Source: Vigna angularis
Lineage: Eukaryota > Streptophyta > Magnoliopsida > Fabales > Fabaceae
NCBI RefSeq assembly: GCF_016808095.1
Contig: NC_068971.1
Coordinates: 11,792,501-11,856,500 of the forward strand
Length of the DNA stretch: 64,000 bases
Reading direction: 5' to 3'
The notes under the pieces were generated by a model. The model saw nothing but the letters and a program-made list of their open reading frames with translations. It did not search any database and was not told where the DNA came from. A program made the translations under genes and the position numbers. The stretch's first letter is position 1, and each line of letters starts with the position of its first letter. Of the stretch, positions 47,395 to 60,800 are shown piece by piece.

Positions 47395-48950
47395 AATAGT
47401 TGATTTTGCTATAAAAGTGATACTTAGATAATGGTAAGAATTAACATTATTAGGTACATTCATCATAAGAATAATTAGGTGTACCATAATATCAAAGAAT
47501 GATGGAGGAAAGTACATCTTTAACTAATACAATATGACCATAACTTCATTTTCTAGCTAATCCAACTTTTCAATGTCGATATTTTTACTACATATTGCAT
47601 TGAAAAAGACGCACAATCTTATTAAGGTATATATGACATTCTTAGGCAATATACCTTAAATAACCTTTCCAAGCACAACCCTAATCTCCTTCACACGGTC
47701 ATATACTTATGATCCACTTAAAGTCGTTAGAGCTAATTCCTTTTCTTGACATCCATTAAATGTTTTCTTTAATTTACAATATGGATGGTTTGTACTAAAT
47801 TTTTTTAATATCCACAGTATACTATTTTCCTTCCATGTTGTAGTTGATAGTGACATGAGTCTTCTTCACATATAGGACATGCTTTGTGACCCTTAGTCTT
47901 GTAGCCAGTTAAATTTCCATATGTTGGAAAGTCGTTGGTTGTACAAAATAACATGACATGCAACTTGAAGGAATTATCGATGTACCCATCAAACATATGA
48001 ACATATTCCTCCCACAACATCTTCAAACATTCAACTAATGGGATTAAATAAACATCAATGTCATTTTCTGGTTGTCTTGAACCAAAGATCACTAACACTA
48101 CAGGCCATGGACTATGTTTGCTGCTCAAATTACCATATGGATTCATTCCATCTGTAGCAAGTTAAAACCTAATGTTCCTTAAATCATGGTAGAAATTTGG
48201 GAACATGGAATTAATTTTCTTTCATTGCAAACCATTTGTCAGATGTCTCAAATTATCATTTTTTGTATGTCTATCTATATGTCATCTTATGAGTTTTGTA
48301 TCATTTACATTACTGAATAATCATTTCAACTATGGAACTACAAGAAGATTCCATAAGACTTTTGCAAAAGGACCCTAACCTATTAGATTCAAACTTCCAT
48401 TTTTTTATTTGTATAGTGATACCCTACATTGTCGACATTGATGTAACTTGACAAACTTCTTCTTTCTTATACAAGACCAATCGTTTGAGCATGCATGAAT
48501 TTTTTTATACTTCATACCCATCAGATACAATATCTTTTTTGCATCATAATTATGTGTCAACAATTTGGTACCTTCAAGAAGTATGTCACTTAATAACTCA
48601 AGCAATTTTATGAAGCTTTTATCAGTGCATTCATTTCTTACTTTCACCTTAAACAATTTTAATATTGCTAACAATTGAGTATACTTAGCACATTCTGCAT
48701 ATAGAGGTTTTTTGCGTCACTACTCAAATTGTTATACACGTGAGCACATTAGAAGGAATCCTCCAACATTACAAATCATTTCCTCTAATCAATCAATCAC
48801 CTCTAAATCAACTTCTTCTGCTTATGCTTCAAACACAAGTACATTTGGCATGTCTATCACTTGGCCATGACATGTCCACTTTGTTTAGCTCTTTAGGAAA
48901 CCATCACAAAAAACATATCCCCAAATAACTTCAATTGGTAGTTTCTTGCT
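47395..48950 (-). pseudogene. CACTA TNP2-like transposase relic
   Basis: On the minus strand, in transposase order: AKKPLYAECAKYTQLLAILK then DKSFIKLLELLSDILLEGTK and KYKKIHACSND (48710-48405); a decayed part; then TDGMNPYGNLSSKHSPWPVV, SRQPENDIDVYLIPLVECLK, TNDFPTYGNLTGYKTKGHKA and CPICEEDSCHYQLQHGRKIV (48150-47810); then C-terminal blocks KKTFNGCQEKELALTTLSG, GILPKNV and YFPPSFFDIMVHLIILM down to about 47400. These are conserved TNP2 / Transposase_21 signatures. Many stops and frameshifts make it inactive. The C-terminal end is cut 20 bases from the Athila-like LTR. Confidence 0.8.
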
Positions 48951-50109
48951 CATTTAAACAATTTACACATAACCAATAAAATCATTCATTATTTTTTGGA
49001 ACATTCATCTTTGTAAATTCAAAAAAATGTTTTACTCCACTTTTGTATTCATTTTTTATGCGTATAAACTAAAAACATCTTCTTTTAGTTAGAGCTAAGA
49101 AACAACCAAACACGTAGTTCAATTTGTGAACTTAATTTTACCACTAAACCACAACACAAACAATTAATCAATGTATATGGTTGTTTACACCTCAATTCAA
49201 ACTATTTAAATGGAATCCCAAATCTTGATTTTATGCATGGATGGGGAGAGGTGGAGTTTGAAAGAACAAAATTGAGTGAGGTGAGCTAATTGTTTTGTTT
49301 TATTTTCCTTCCTTTTTGTGAGTCATATGAGGGTAGTAGTGATGGAAACTTCATGTAAATCTTTTGAGGCCAAACAAGTTCTCCTATATTCACTGTCAAC
49401 ATAGTTATCCTATATTGCTAACAAGTTAAAATTCATAAAAGTTTGAGGGATTAATATCTCATTGGGTACTTCACATTGGTTGAGAAATATCTTCTTAGAT
49501 ATTCTCTAGGAAGAGGAATATCTTCCTAGACTTTAGATTCCCTTACCCTATATGACATACATTGTGGTACATTTATTCAATAAGTGTTGGACTATGTGAA
49601 AATGGAATCAAGAAGACAATAAAATGCATCCACAACCTAATCTTTTGAGAATGAGATAATTCTCATAAGAGTTAGAAGATGTCTTCTAAATAGGCTTAAC
49701 AATATATACAATTTCTCAACAAAGATAAATTGCATTCATTCAAAAAATATAATATAGTAGATTCTATTTAAAGTAGGATTGAAAAACATATAAGACATCC
49801 ATGAAATAAGTAAGTCAAGTATATAATTCAAGCCATCATTATATACTAAATAATCTCATCTCATAAAATATCTAGAGTTTATGAAGATTTTCTAACTAAG
49901 TTTCTTTATGAGAACCAAAAAATAAACCAATTAAAAAAAATTGAAAATATAAATAAGCGGTATGTTTTTCTTGTTTCTAAGTAGTTTTCTCTCTTTTTTT
50001 AACTAAGACATCCTAATAGAAGGAAAACATGAGAGCAAGCTCAACAAAGTTGAAACCCAAGCCTACGTTATGTTACTCCTTTTTTTAGTTCTGTAGAAAA
50101 AATGATGCC

Positions 50110-51456
50110 TTGTATCTCAACCAAAAGGGAGAGGTGATCTGGTTAGCCCTTTAAAATTTGTTCTTTCAAAAAGCTTTTAGAAACCTTTAAGTTTTCTTGA
50201 ATCAATTTGGCAAGTATATGAACAACAATAAAAGAGAAGGAAAGAAAGATCAACACAAAGATTTATACTGGTTCAGCCAAGCCTACATCCAGTCTTCCTT
50301 CAACAACCTTAGTTGAAGGGAACCACTATAATGATAAAGTTATACAAGCAAGAATACATAGAACTCCTCTCTCAATGCACTCTCCTTCTCCAACTCAATA
50401 TCACTTACAACACAAGATGTGAACACCTCACAATCTCACAACCCAGAAAGCAATCCCAACTTTCTATACACCTTGAGAGCAATCCCATCTCTCAATACAA
50501 AACTCAGGTTCTCCTCCTGGCTCACAGCAACAGGAAACATAATCCTCTTGATTGTAGTGTAGACATTAATCCTCAAATAGTACACTTCAAGTGTTGAATA
50601 TGATCAATAATGTATAAGCCCAACTATCTTGCAAGAATCTTGATGAATTTCTTTCCAAATCAACGATCTTGATTCTTCAAGAAGTCTAGGACGCTCCTGC
50701 AATCAATACTTAACAAATAAATCAGTTATGAAAGTGTAAGTACATCAATTCATATTGAAGCATCGTGTAACTTTTCTATTTATAAAATTTTTCAAACAAG
50801 ACACAGTTTAATCGATTATGCTTTTAATGTAATATGTTAAGCTTTTCTTTCTGCTTCAACAGTTTTACATATGTATCAGATTTAACAGATTAAATGGCGC
50901 ATGCAATCGATTAAATAAATCACACATGCCAACAACAAACAAATATGACCGTTATAGGCAGTTATGACTTTTAATGAAAATAATTTTCACAATATAAACG
51001 CTTTAACCGATTATGAAACTTGTGTAATCGGTTAAGTTCCATACTTATGCAAATTTCAAAATCATTTTCCTTTTCAAACACATCAATGCACTAAGAAACC
51101 ACATGTTGGCATAACAATGTGTTTTAATCAATTATATAACTAATCTAATCGGTTAAAACAACTATTTTGCCTTTGTTAAGCATGTACTGAAATCTGAAGA
51201 AATTTAACAGATTATATAAACAGTTTAATCGATTATTTCTTCCAGATATACAAAGGGCAATATGTTTCAACTTATGATTCATTTCATACAATGAATGCAT
51301 ATATCAATCATTTCAAGCACACACATAGTAAAGATCAAGCAATTGTTTTGCCATTTGTTGTGCAAGAAACTTTAAAACATTTATTTTGTTCATCATAAAA
51401 AACACATATGTGAGATGGATTTTGCTAGATATAGCTCCCCCTATCAACAAGTTCCA
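50110..51456 (-). mobile_element. SIRE/Maximus-like LTR, second diverged copy
   Basis: Shares with the LTR at 13726-15179 the block TTTATACTGGTT.AGCCAAGC then CTACATCCAGT (50262-50300), repeated AATCGATTA/AATCGGTTA words, and a GCTCCCCCTATCAACAAG end near 51450. The two copies are clearly diverged, so they are separate insertions of related families. Edges are approximate and no target duplication was identified. It interrupts the CACTA element between its 52590 terminus and its transposase. Confidence 0.5.
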
Positions 51457-51635
51457 TAATGCAAAATTCAAAATTCCAATACAATGAATAAAGAGTATTA
51501 ACCTACAAAGGAATCAAAAGTTGTAGCAATGGAACTCATGAATGAACATCCACTCTTGTTGTTACTAAGTTCTGCAAAGGAATAAAAAATGATCGCAAAT
51601 TCTATCCTTCAAAGAAACTACAACAAAGTGGTGTA

Positions 51636-51785
51636 ATCACATAAACAGGACAAATAAAAAAGTGATTTTTTTTTGCATATTTTAAGCTCTAAATGTATAA
51701 AATAAGTAGTGTAATCTCATAAACAGAACAAATACAAAAATGATTTTTTTTTGCATATTTTCAACTATAAATGTATAAAATAACT
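51636..51785. repeat. tandem duplication, period about 73-77 bp
   Basis: Two copies of a unit starting gtggtgtaatcacataaac and gtagtgtaatctcataaac, each with a 'tgattttttttttgcatatttt' core and an 'aaatgtataaaataa' end. They differ by several substitutions. No coding potential. Confidence 0.85.
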
Positions 51786-52329
51786 TTTCCCATTGTAAAG
51801 TTTTATAAAATCTCAAAAAGAACTAACCAGAAGGGTGACCTCCAGTTGATAGATTATTTCTCTTTGATGTAAACTAAGTATACAACAAACATCACACAAA
51901 AAATTGTCATTGTCTTCGTCAAAACAAAATGACAAAGCAATGAAGAAAAGCCATAATAATTGTAAATATTAGGGTTCAAATGCTAACCTTTTTAAATCGA
52001 GAAAATGCAGAGGAGATGGAGGAGATGGACGACGACGACAACGAGACTATGCGACAACCATAACACTAACTACACCATACAACGATGACAACAACACCCC
52101 AGACCATGCGATAAACATCCAAACAACCTTGTGAACGACACATAAAGAAGAACTTAGGGCATGACAACGACATTGACAACAAACACAACCCTAGCAAAAG
52201 ACGACGATGACAACAATTGTGTTGTATAACTCAGATAGGGAATAGTCGCAAAGAAGAAGCATTATGTTGGAAATAAAAGTAAAATTGGGGTACGAAGGAA
52301 GAATGAAAAAACTAAACATATTATATCGG

Positions 52330-52560
52330 TTACAAGGTTCAATAAGCATAATATGTGTTTTTAAAATTAAAAAGTATAATAAACATATATACTGTTTGAA
52401 GCTAAAATTGGTATAAAATGAGTTCTATTTTATTACCATTTTACCACTTACCAACTTTCTATATCGATTCTAGCTTCAACCGGTATAGAAAATCTTGTGA
52501 TATTTATAATTATGCCACTGCACTACTTTTTATACTTGGTGAAATATAACCAATATAAAA
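52330..52560. repeat. CACTA subterminal repeats (TATAYCGGTT family)
   Basis: TATATCGGTT near 52322, AACCGGTATA near 52478, TATATCGATT near 52461 and AACCAATATA near 52550 are diverged copies of one inverted word. They lie within 270 bases of the CACTA terminus at 52590. This third family differs from those at 2572-2740 and 4500-4800. Confidence 0.55.
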
Positions 52561-52590
52561 AGTTGATAAAAAATGTTTTTTGCACTAGTG

Positions 52591-55369
52591 TATTATTTAG
52601 AAACAATGAGAAATATTGTTTTAGCATGTTATGTTCTTCACAACTTTCTTTAGGGAAGGATAGTGCTAGTAGATGAAGTGAATTGAAAGTTGATGGAATA
52701 AGATGTTCACATGTCTCTCTCAAGTTCATGAGGATAATTATAGGCAAAAGAACAAACCTAAGTAATATTATAGCTTATCATATGTGAAAAGGTTATCAAA
52801 ACAACTAAAATTTTGTAATAATTGAACCTAGATTGTCCAAACATACACAAACACTTGTTTGATCGATATAACATATAGACAAAAGATTCTTAAAGATATA
52901 GATGCAAAATGTATGATTTGTTTGGTGGTTTAAGTAGATTCGTGGGACAAATTCACAAAAATGCTTTGAAGTTGAGAACATAGTTTGAAATAGGTTTACG
53001 AAAGTATTATAATGAGGGTTATTAATTGTTTACATGCTACAACACGCATAATCTAGTATTCCTGATCTTCATTTGTAAACAAAATTAATGGTTAACCTTA
53101 TTCACACTATATTTGATAAAATAATTATAGTATTAATATGTTATGAAACATTCAATTTAGACTATGTATGAGATTTAAATAACCATTTTGTTACCTAAAA
53201 TTAAGGATGAACCTTAATAATGAAGTTGAAAACACTTCATGAGGTAAATATTTCTCATCCCATTTGATGAAGCTACCCAATAAATTAATATAGTTATAAC
53301 AATTTCAATTTCCTAATTTACTAAAATTTTATAATTTTTAAAGCTATTATTATTTCACTAACATTTTTTTTTCTTTTTCCATGTTATTATCTTGAGTTTT
53401 ATTTATTTTTTTATTCCTTTCCAACATGCAACTTCACATGCATTTATGTACATTTATGACTCACTTATAAAAAGGAAAAAAATTCTACACGCAATCAATT
53501 ATAGCCACATTTTTTTATTTTATTTATTACCATTTTTTTAATAAAGATTTAAACTTCCCCAACAATATCAATTATAAAAAATTCAATAAATAAATCAAAA
53601 AATAAATCATCAATAAGACTGAAGAAATAATTACTCTCTGTCTTAATCTGAAATAAATGAAAATATAAAAACTAAGTACGACTGAATATTTTAAAATTTA
53701 TGGTGGCAAATTTATTGTATGTTGTTTAGGTATTTTACTAACCATTCGTTGGTATTTTAATGCTTGATGCAGACACATAGACGTGTAACTAGGTTAAGTA
53801 CTTATATGCATGGAGAATAATTAAAAAAAATGGTTTTTAATAAATAAAAAAGAATTTATATATTAATTAATTTGTAATAACTTTTTCATGTAATTTTGTT
53901 ATTGTTTAATTTTAATTTGTGCATAAGTAAAATCTAATTGTGTTAATTTTTTTTTCTTAAATTCTTTTAAAAATTGTATTTTTCTTTAAACTAGACTATT
54001 TATTCCTTTATTTATAAAATCATGTAAAATATTCGTTTTAATAATTATTTCTCATGTAACAAATGAAATTTCACATTATAATATAACTATGGTATTTTCT
54101 GAAAATAATATTTTACACTATTTTTATAAAATAAAAATAAATAAATATATAGTTTAGTGTAAGAATGTAATACAATTTTTTAAAATAATTTAAAAAACAT
54201 ATTTTTTAACTCATTCTAATTTATATTTTTTTTTCTCTTCTTAAATTTTATTTAGTAAAATTTATTCAAACATTATTTTAAAAAATTTAGTGTTATTACA
54301 TTATTTTGAGTTTCAATGAGATTTGTTATGAAACTTTCATATTACTTAAAACTAAAATTTAAAAGTAATTTACATATAATTTTTGTTAATTTATTAAAAC
54401 GATTTTTTATACTAAAATTATGATGGTATTCATCAAATTTTAAAATGAACTATACTCTATATAAGCACATAACATTACATGAAAAACATTGAAAAAGGAC
54501 TATAAGCAATTCCCTTGGGAAAACAAAATTATGGGAGAGAATAATAAATGACAAAGGACCATATTGTCATTTACCCCCCATAGCTCCTTCATAGGTGGCA
54601 GTCATCCTCATAAGTGAATTAGGGATTTGCTTCAAGCAACATAAAAAACTATTCATATATTAACATAATTTTTTATTTATAAAAATATTAAATAATTTTA
54701 TATCTAAATAATTTTTCTGTATACATTATTAACGTGATAGAAACTTTTAGTCTAATAGTGAATTCAAAAAATATCTAATTAAATGTTATTCTATAAAAAT
54801 TGACAAGTTCGTAAGAACTATACCGATATACTGGAATTATTTTGTGTATAATGAAACCGATATAATAAGTGCACCATTAATATTTTATTTGTTCAGAATA
54901 TTTATTTAATATTTTTATCTAAATTAATTTTCTAAAAAATATTTTAAATATTAGAATTGTTGTTTTTATAAAGATAAAATATATTTATTTATTATTTAAA
55001 TTTAGAAAAATAAGATTGAAAAATAATTAATTAAGTATTTTATTATATTTTAATTTATATATATTGTATCTTTTATACTTTTAAATACTTTAAATATATA
55101 TTTATTAAGATTGTAAATTAATTTAAAAGAGTTGAATTATTGAAAATTTTGTATCAGGCTTTAAAATTATTTCATAACTCAAATAAATATACAAAAGAGA
55201 AAAAGAATATAAAGAAGGTAAAGACAAAGTCATGTTTGTTTGTTACTTTGTCATAAATATCTTCACTAAAATCCTGATCATAAAGTCATCTAAAAAAGAT
55301 TGAGATTATTAGAAAGGAGATCAAAAAATTCTACACATGAAAATACTAAAATTGATAAGAGAAACTGAG
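52591..55369. other. intergenic, strongly AT-rich
   Basis: No gene or element with clear edges. Long runs of A and T and dense stops in all frames. Some stretches (53280-55200) may be old transposon DNA but nothing recognisable remains. Confidence 0.55.
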
Positions 55370-55800
55370 TTGTAAAAGATGAAAGAGTTAGGAACAATTA
55401 AGGAATATTCAGATAAATTGTTAAGTATTGCTAAAAGATCAAATTATTGGAAAAAATAATTTTTTGATTCCATACTCATAAAGAAAGTCCTGATGATAAG
55501 GTAAGAGAGATACGAAACATTTATTACTTCGTTAAAAAACATAAAAGATTCGTCTATAATTATTTCGATTTAAGTGATATATTTCAAGCACAAGAGCATG
55601 AATGATTAGTAAAACGACATAATATGGTGAAGGTACTTTACTTCATAGTGTTAGAAATGTCTTCAAAGTCAATAATTAAAAATGAATAAATACAAGAAAC
55701 CAATAATCCATAATTTTTTTTATCATGTCCCTGTTGTAAGAAAAACAATCACCAATACAAAAAGTGATGGTGGGATTTTCGAATGACTCATCAAATTATA
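55370..55800 (+). pseudogene. copia gag (UBN2-like) relic
   Basis: Fragments in shifting frames read MKELGTIKEYSDKLLSIAKR, then a TFITSLKNIKDSSI-like block, then FQAQEHE-like. Near 55730 a CPCCKKNNHQYKKWWW-like segment matches the zinc-knuckle motif of copia gag proteins (C-x2-C-x4-H, last Cys lost). Stops and frameshifts are frequent. No LTRs were found nearby. Confidence 0.5.
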
Positions 55801-57249
55801 TATTTATAAAGTAAGAATTAGGAATAAAAAACAACTTCATGAGAAAGATACAAGAACAATAACAATCAAAACTTATTCAAGTGTCAAATCAATTTTTGAT
55901 ATCTTATATAATTTTGATATTATTCAAAATTTATTTAAGTGTTTCTTATCTCTTACAAAAAAGGTTATACAATGTCCTTTAAAAACAAACTTGTGTTAAC
56001 AAAAGAGTATACAAAATTCATATGAAAGGAAAAAAAATTGTTTTAGATTTGATGAAAGAGGTGAGATTACAAATGAAGAAGATATAAAAGAAATATCAAA
56101 ATAAAAAATAGATACATTTCTCTTGATGAAGTTTGATCTTAAAGAGGAGAAAATAAATAAAGAGCAACATTCTTACACTCATCAAATGTCCAATATTATT
56201 ACCATGGAATCCAAGTGAAATGTAAATTTCACCTTACTACTAATATTGTAAGAATAAGCTAGACATAAACTTATTTTCTTGAGATGGTACCACATGTTAA
56301 GATATGAGTTTAATAAAATTTAATATTTAAGATCATAAAAATAAAATAATCACACATTATTATAAATTTAAGACAAAAATCTTATAAAATCTTCTCAATA
56401 AAATGATGAAAAATTTAAAATCATCAATAAAAAAACCATCAAATAATAAATCATTTAGAGACTAAAATAATTAGTTATTATATTGATTAAGTTAGATACC
56501 ATTTTATAAATTAAAAATTATTACTAACTAAAATAATCTTTATTATAAGAAAATTATAATTGATTTATGAATTAGAATTTAAATTAGTCTTTACTATGTA
56601 AATTTTAGATAGTTAAATTTAAATTTAGACTTTAATTCACAAATTAATTATGAATTTTTTATTCATATATACTCTTTCAAATACAAATAATTATTAATTT
56701 AGAAAATAGTATTTAAATTATTTAATATAGTGATTAATTATTTATCGTCTTTAAAATTAATTATTATTTAATAACTTTTTTAATTTATAATCATAAGAAT
56801 GAAAAAGTATTATTTATTTAAAAAATATACATTTTAGATCTTACAAACACTACAAGTCAGAAATACAAAATGTTGTGACAGATGAAACTCACAAAGACTA
56901 AATTAGGATACAATAAAATAATCTTTCAAATTGATATCAATTTAATTAAATATTTTAAAAAATAGTCCATCACAAAATAATAATATTCTTAATAAAAATA
57001 CATCAAACAAATTATTTTAATCCTATTTTTAATGTCTAAAAGTTGGGATAACTTGTCTTTTGTTTTATAAATCGTAAAAAGTACCGTCAATTTTAGTTAT
57101 TTAAATGTAAAAAGAAAACATTTTTAATTTATATAAACCAAAATTTTGGATCAAATACATATAAATAGTTGATGAATTTTAAGAAGTAAAATTATATATT
57201 TTTAAGTGAAAATGTGATTATTAAATATAATATATATATAACTTAATTT
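55801..57249. other. intergenic, AT-rich; upstream of ALA1-like gene
   Basis: No gene. Probably continues the copia relic to about 56200, then becomes anonymous AT-rich sequence. The promoter of the ALA1-like gene should lie near the right edge. Confidence 0.5.
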
Positions 57250-57440
57250 TTTTTTTTTGAAAAAGAAGGGAAGAGAATGGATAGTAATGGCATTGGATGG
57301 TGGTGGCCCGAAGAAGAGAAGAAACGCGAAAGAGAAAGAAGAAAGGAAGTAAGGGAAAAGCAAAGCATTGGATTGGTATTGTATTGCTATTGCTATTGCA
57401 ATTGCAATTACTGTTGTTATTGCTATTGGTGGTTCACCGT

Positions 57441-57493
57441 TCCTCTCTCTCTCTTTTCTCTTTCTCTCTCTTCCTCTCTCTTCCTCTCTCTTC
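57441..57493 (+). repeat. CT-rich microsatellite in the ALA1 leader
   Basis: Mixed (CT)n / TTCCTCTCTC units. CT-rich tracts are common in plant 5' untranslated leaders; this one is about 380 bases before the main start codon. Confidence 0.85.
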
Positions 57494-57849
57494 TGCCATC
57501 TCCAACTCTGATGCAACTTCCATCTCTCACTTTCACCCTAATCCAAATCTCAATCCTCGATCGCTTCTCTTTCCTCCCAACCACATTTCCCTTTCACTCT
57601 CAATTCTCACATTCTAGGGTTACTCCGCCCTCCCATTTCTCAACTTTACTCATTATTTTCTCATAATCTAATCCAATTCCACCCTCAATTTACGCTTAAT
57701 TCACCAGCTAGGTTATTTATTTATTATTGTTTCTGTTAACGGAGAATAAGTTCTGCTGATTCCAAAGTCTCAGATCTCGTTACTTTTACATGGATTGGGG
57801 TTTAACTATCCCTTCCGCCACGCTCGATTTGTGTAGCTGTGTTGATACA

Positions 57850-57873
57850 ATGCGATTGGAGAAGTATTCATGA
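57850..57873 (+). other. 7-codon upstream ORF overlapping the ALA1 start (ATGA)
   Basis: ATG at 57850 opens a frame of seven codons (MRLEKYS) ending at TGA 57871-57873. The main ATG (57870) overlaps this stop as ATGA. If the leader includes 57850, ribosomes ending the upstream frame stop directly on the main start codon. Whether the mRNA starts upstream is inferred. Confidence 0.5.
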
Positions 57874-60800
57874 GTTCCGATGAGACCTTGCTATTGGAAT
57901 CGGATCCACGTCCTGTGATTGTTCACCGCCGCGGGAAATCGGGTTCCCGGACCTACCTCTGTGGCCATGGTTCCTTCTCGTCTTCGGTGTTCGAGGCGGC
58001 TATTGCTGACATCGGCGATTTGGATGTGAAGGAGCGAAACAAGGAGGTTTTGTCTAGCGATTGCAGCTTCCAGACTGCGTCGTTTAGTAATAGTAACATC
58101 TCTGATAGGTGTGCTGTCGAGTCGAAGTTCCCCTGGCAGTTTCCCTTGGAATGCCCCACGCGCGAGAGGAGGCGCTCGGCATCGTGGGGTGCAATGGAAC
58201 TGCATGGTGCTGATAACCGGAGTGTTCCCTTTGAGATATCCGGAGCTTCGTCTCATGTGCAGGATAGGTTGAATAGTAAATCGCAGAGGATTAGGCATAG
58301 GAGTGTGCAATTTGATGATCCTGCTTTTCAGGAGGATGGTGCCAGGTTGATCTATATTAATGATCCCAGGAAGACCAACGACAAGTATGAGTTCACTGGG
58401 AACGAGATCCGAACTAGTAGATACACCTTTGTTACCTTTTTGCCCAAGAATCTTTTCATTCAGTTTCATAGGGTTGCGTATCTGTATTTCCTTGCTATTG
58501 CAGCGCTCAATCAACTTCCTCCACTGGCTGTGTTTGGGAGGACTGTGTCTCTTTTTCCTCTGTTGTTTGTGCTTTGTGTCACGGCTATTAAGGATGGCTA
58601 TGAGGATTGGCGGCGGCACAGGTCAGATCGCAATGAAAACAACCGGGAGTCTCTGGTGCTTCAGTCCGGTGATTTCCGATCGAAGAAGTGGAAAAAAGTA
58701 CAAGCTGGGGAGGTTGTTAAGATCTTTGCTGATGAGACAATTCCGGCTGATATGGTCTTGTTGGGGACGAGTGATCAAAGTGGGCTTGCCTATATTCAGA
58801 CCATGAATTTGGATGGAGAGTCAAATTTGAAGACAAGGTATGCTAGGCAGGAAACAGCTTCGGTGGTTACTTCGGAATCTTGTGATGTTTTTGGTGTAAT
58901 TAGGTGTGAGCAACCGAACCGGAATATTTATGAGTTCACTGCTAACATGGAGTTCAATGGACTTAAGTTTTCCCTTAGCCAGTCAAACATTGTTCTCCGT
59001 GGCTGCCAGCTTAAGAACACGGATTGGATAATTGGTGTTGTAGTTTATGCAGGGCAGGAAACAAAAGCAATGCTGAACAGCGCAGCTTCTCCTTCCAAGA
59101 GAAGCAGACTTGAAAGTTACATGAACAGAGAAACCCTTTGGTTGTCTGTTTTTCTTTTTATCATGTGTTTGGTTGTGGCCATTGGGATGTGTCTTTGGCT
59201 GGTACGCCACAAGAACCAGCTGGATACCTTGCCTTACTACAGAAAAATATACTTCACCAACGGACCCGATAATGGAAAGAAATACAAGTATTATGGGATT
59301 CCAATGGAAGCATTTTTCTCCTTCTTGAGTTCTGTTATAGTGTTTCAGATAATGATACCAATATCTCTTTACATCACAATGGAGTTGGTTCGATTGGGTC
59401 AGTCATACTTCATGATTGAAGACAGGGATATGTATGATGCCAGCTCTGGGTCAAGGTTTCAGTGTAGATCATTAAATATAAACGAAGATTTGGGTCAAAT
59501 ACGCTATATATTTTCGGACAAGACTGGAACACTCACAGAAAACAAAATGGAATTCAAGAGGGCAAGCGTACATGGGAAGAATTATGGGAGCTCCTTGCAT
59601 GCTGTTGATCATACAGGTATTCAGTGTCTTCTTGAGATTAACAGAAAGTGTTAATTTCTTGTGAAAGTCTGAGAAATGTATCGGATAGTTATGAATTTTG
59701 ATTGCCTTTTCATGATAATGATTGTTTTGCTGGCATGAAAATTGGGGCCAAAGTAACATCTGCTCTTTGGCTGCTATTTTTCATTCAATTAATTAAATTT
59801 GATTCTGGGATAGACCTTGCAAAAATGCTCTGTGAATATATAAATCTCTGTAATTATTGTACGAGGAGAAGAGCTTACTATGAGCAAGATGATATTTTTC
59901 TATTCATTGTTCAATTTCTTCTGACTGGTTTGCGAATTTGATGAAATGGATTTGTCTGTAACTTAGGATTCAATCACATATCTTGAATTCCTGGTCTAAC
60001 GTAGACGCTGTCATCTGTCTGAGTTTTTGTCAGAAGTCATCTTTAAGCTTATGATGAATCGACAAAATGCTGGTACATATGTCACAAAACTCTTTTTCTT
60101 TTGACTGCAGCTGTGGATGTTACTCCTAAACGCAGATGGAAGCTCAAATCTGAACCTGTAGTGGATTCTGAACTGATGATGATGTTACGGGAAAACTCCA
60201 ATAGAGAAGAAAGAGTTTCTGGTCATGAGTTTTTTCTTACACTGGCTGCTTGTAACACTGTAATCCCTATACTTGGTGATGGTGGATTTTCAAGACATGG
60301 AACAAATGAATTAAAAGATGATATTAGATGCATTGATTACCAGGGAGAATCTCCTGATGAACAAGCTCTAGTTTCTGCAGCCTCTGCATATGGATATACT
60401 CTTTTTGAACGTACATCAGGACATATCGTTATTGACGTCAACGGTGAGAAACTCAGGTAGATGGTAACTTCTTTTTGGTGGGGAACTATTTGTTTTACTT
60501 TGTTTTGACTATGTTTCAAATATATAATTACTAAAAATTTGTTATGTAATTGAATAGCCTAAATATTTCAATAACATCAGTATCTGTGATATATAGATTG
60601 GACGTATTGGGTCTGCATGAGTTTGATAGTGTGCGAAAGAGAATGTCTGTTGTTATTCGGTTTCCTGACAATGCGGTAAAGGTGTTAGTCAAAGGTGCTG
60701 ATACTTCAATGTTTAGCATTTTGGAAAATGGCAGTGAGAGTAACAATAACATACTGCACACAACTCAGAGCCATTTGAACGAGTATTCTTCACAAGGTTT

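Larger units (their letters stand above)
47380..52590 (-). mobile_element. CACTA element with TNP2 transposase, minus strand, interrupted
   Basis: The right edge at 52590 reads GTTTTTTGCACTAGTG; on the minus strand this is a CACTAGTGCAAAAAAC terminus, the element's 5' end. Inside it (52330-52560) lie TATATCGGTT, AACCGGTATA and related subterminal words. The TNP2-type transposase relic follows on the same strand at 48950-47395. A SIRE-like LTR (about 50110-51456) sits between terminus and transposase. The left end of the element is cut at 47380 by the Athila-like LTR. Region 48951-50100 is AT-rich without recognisable coding blocks and is probably the 5' part of this element. Confidence 0.65.

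Noticed and set aside
57891..58619. 242-codon open frame antisense to ALA1 exon 1
   Set aside because: It lies wholly opposite a strongly conserved exon, has no family resemblance and is the expected shadow of a GC-richer coding exon.
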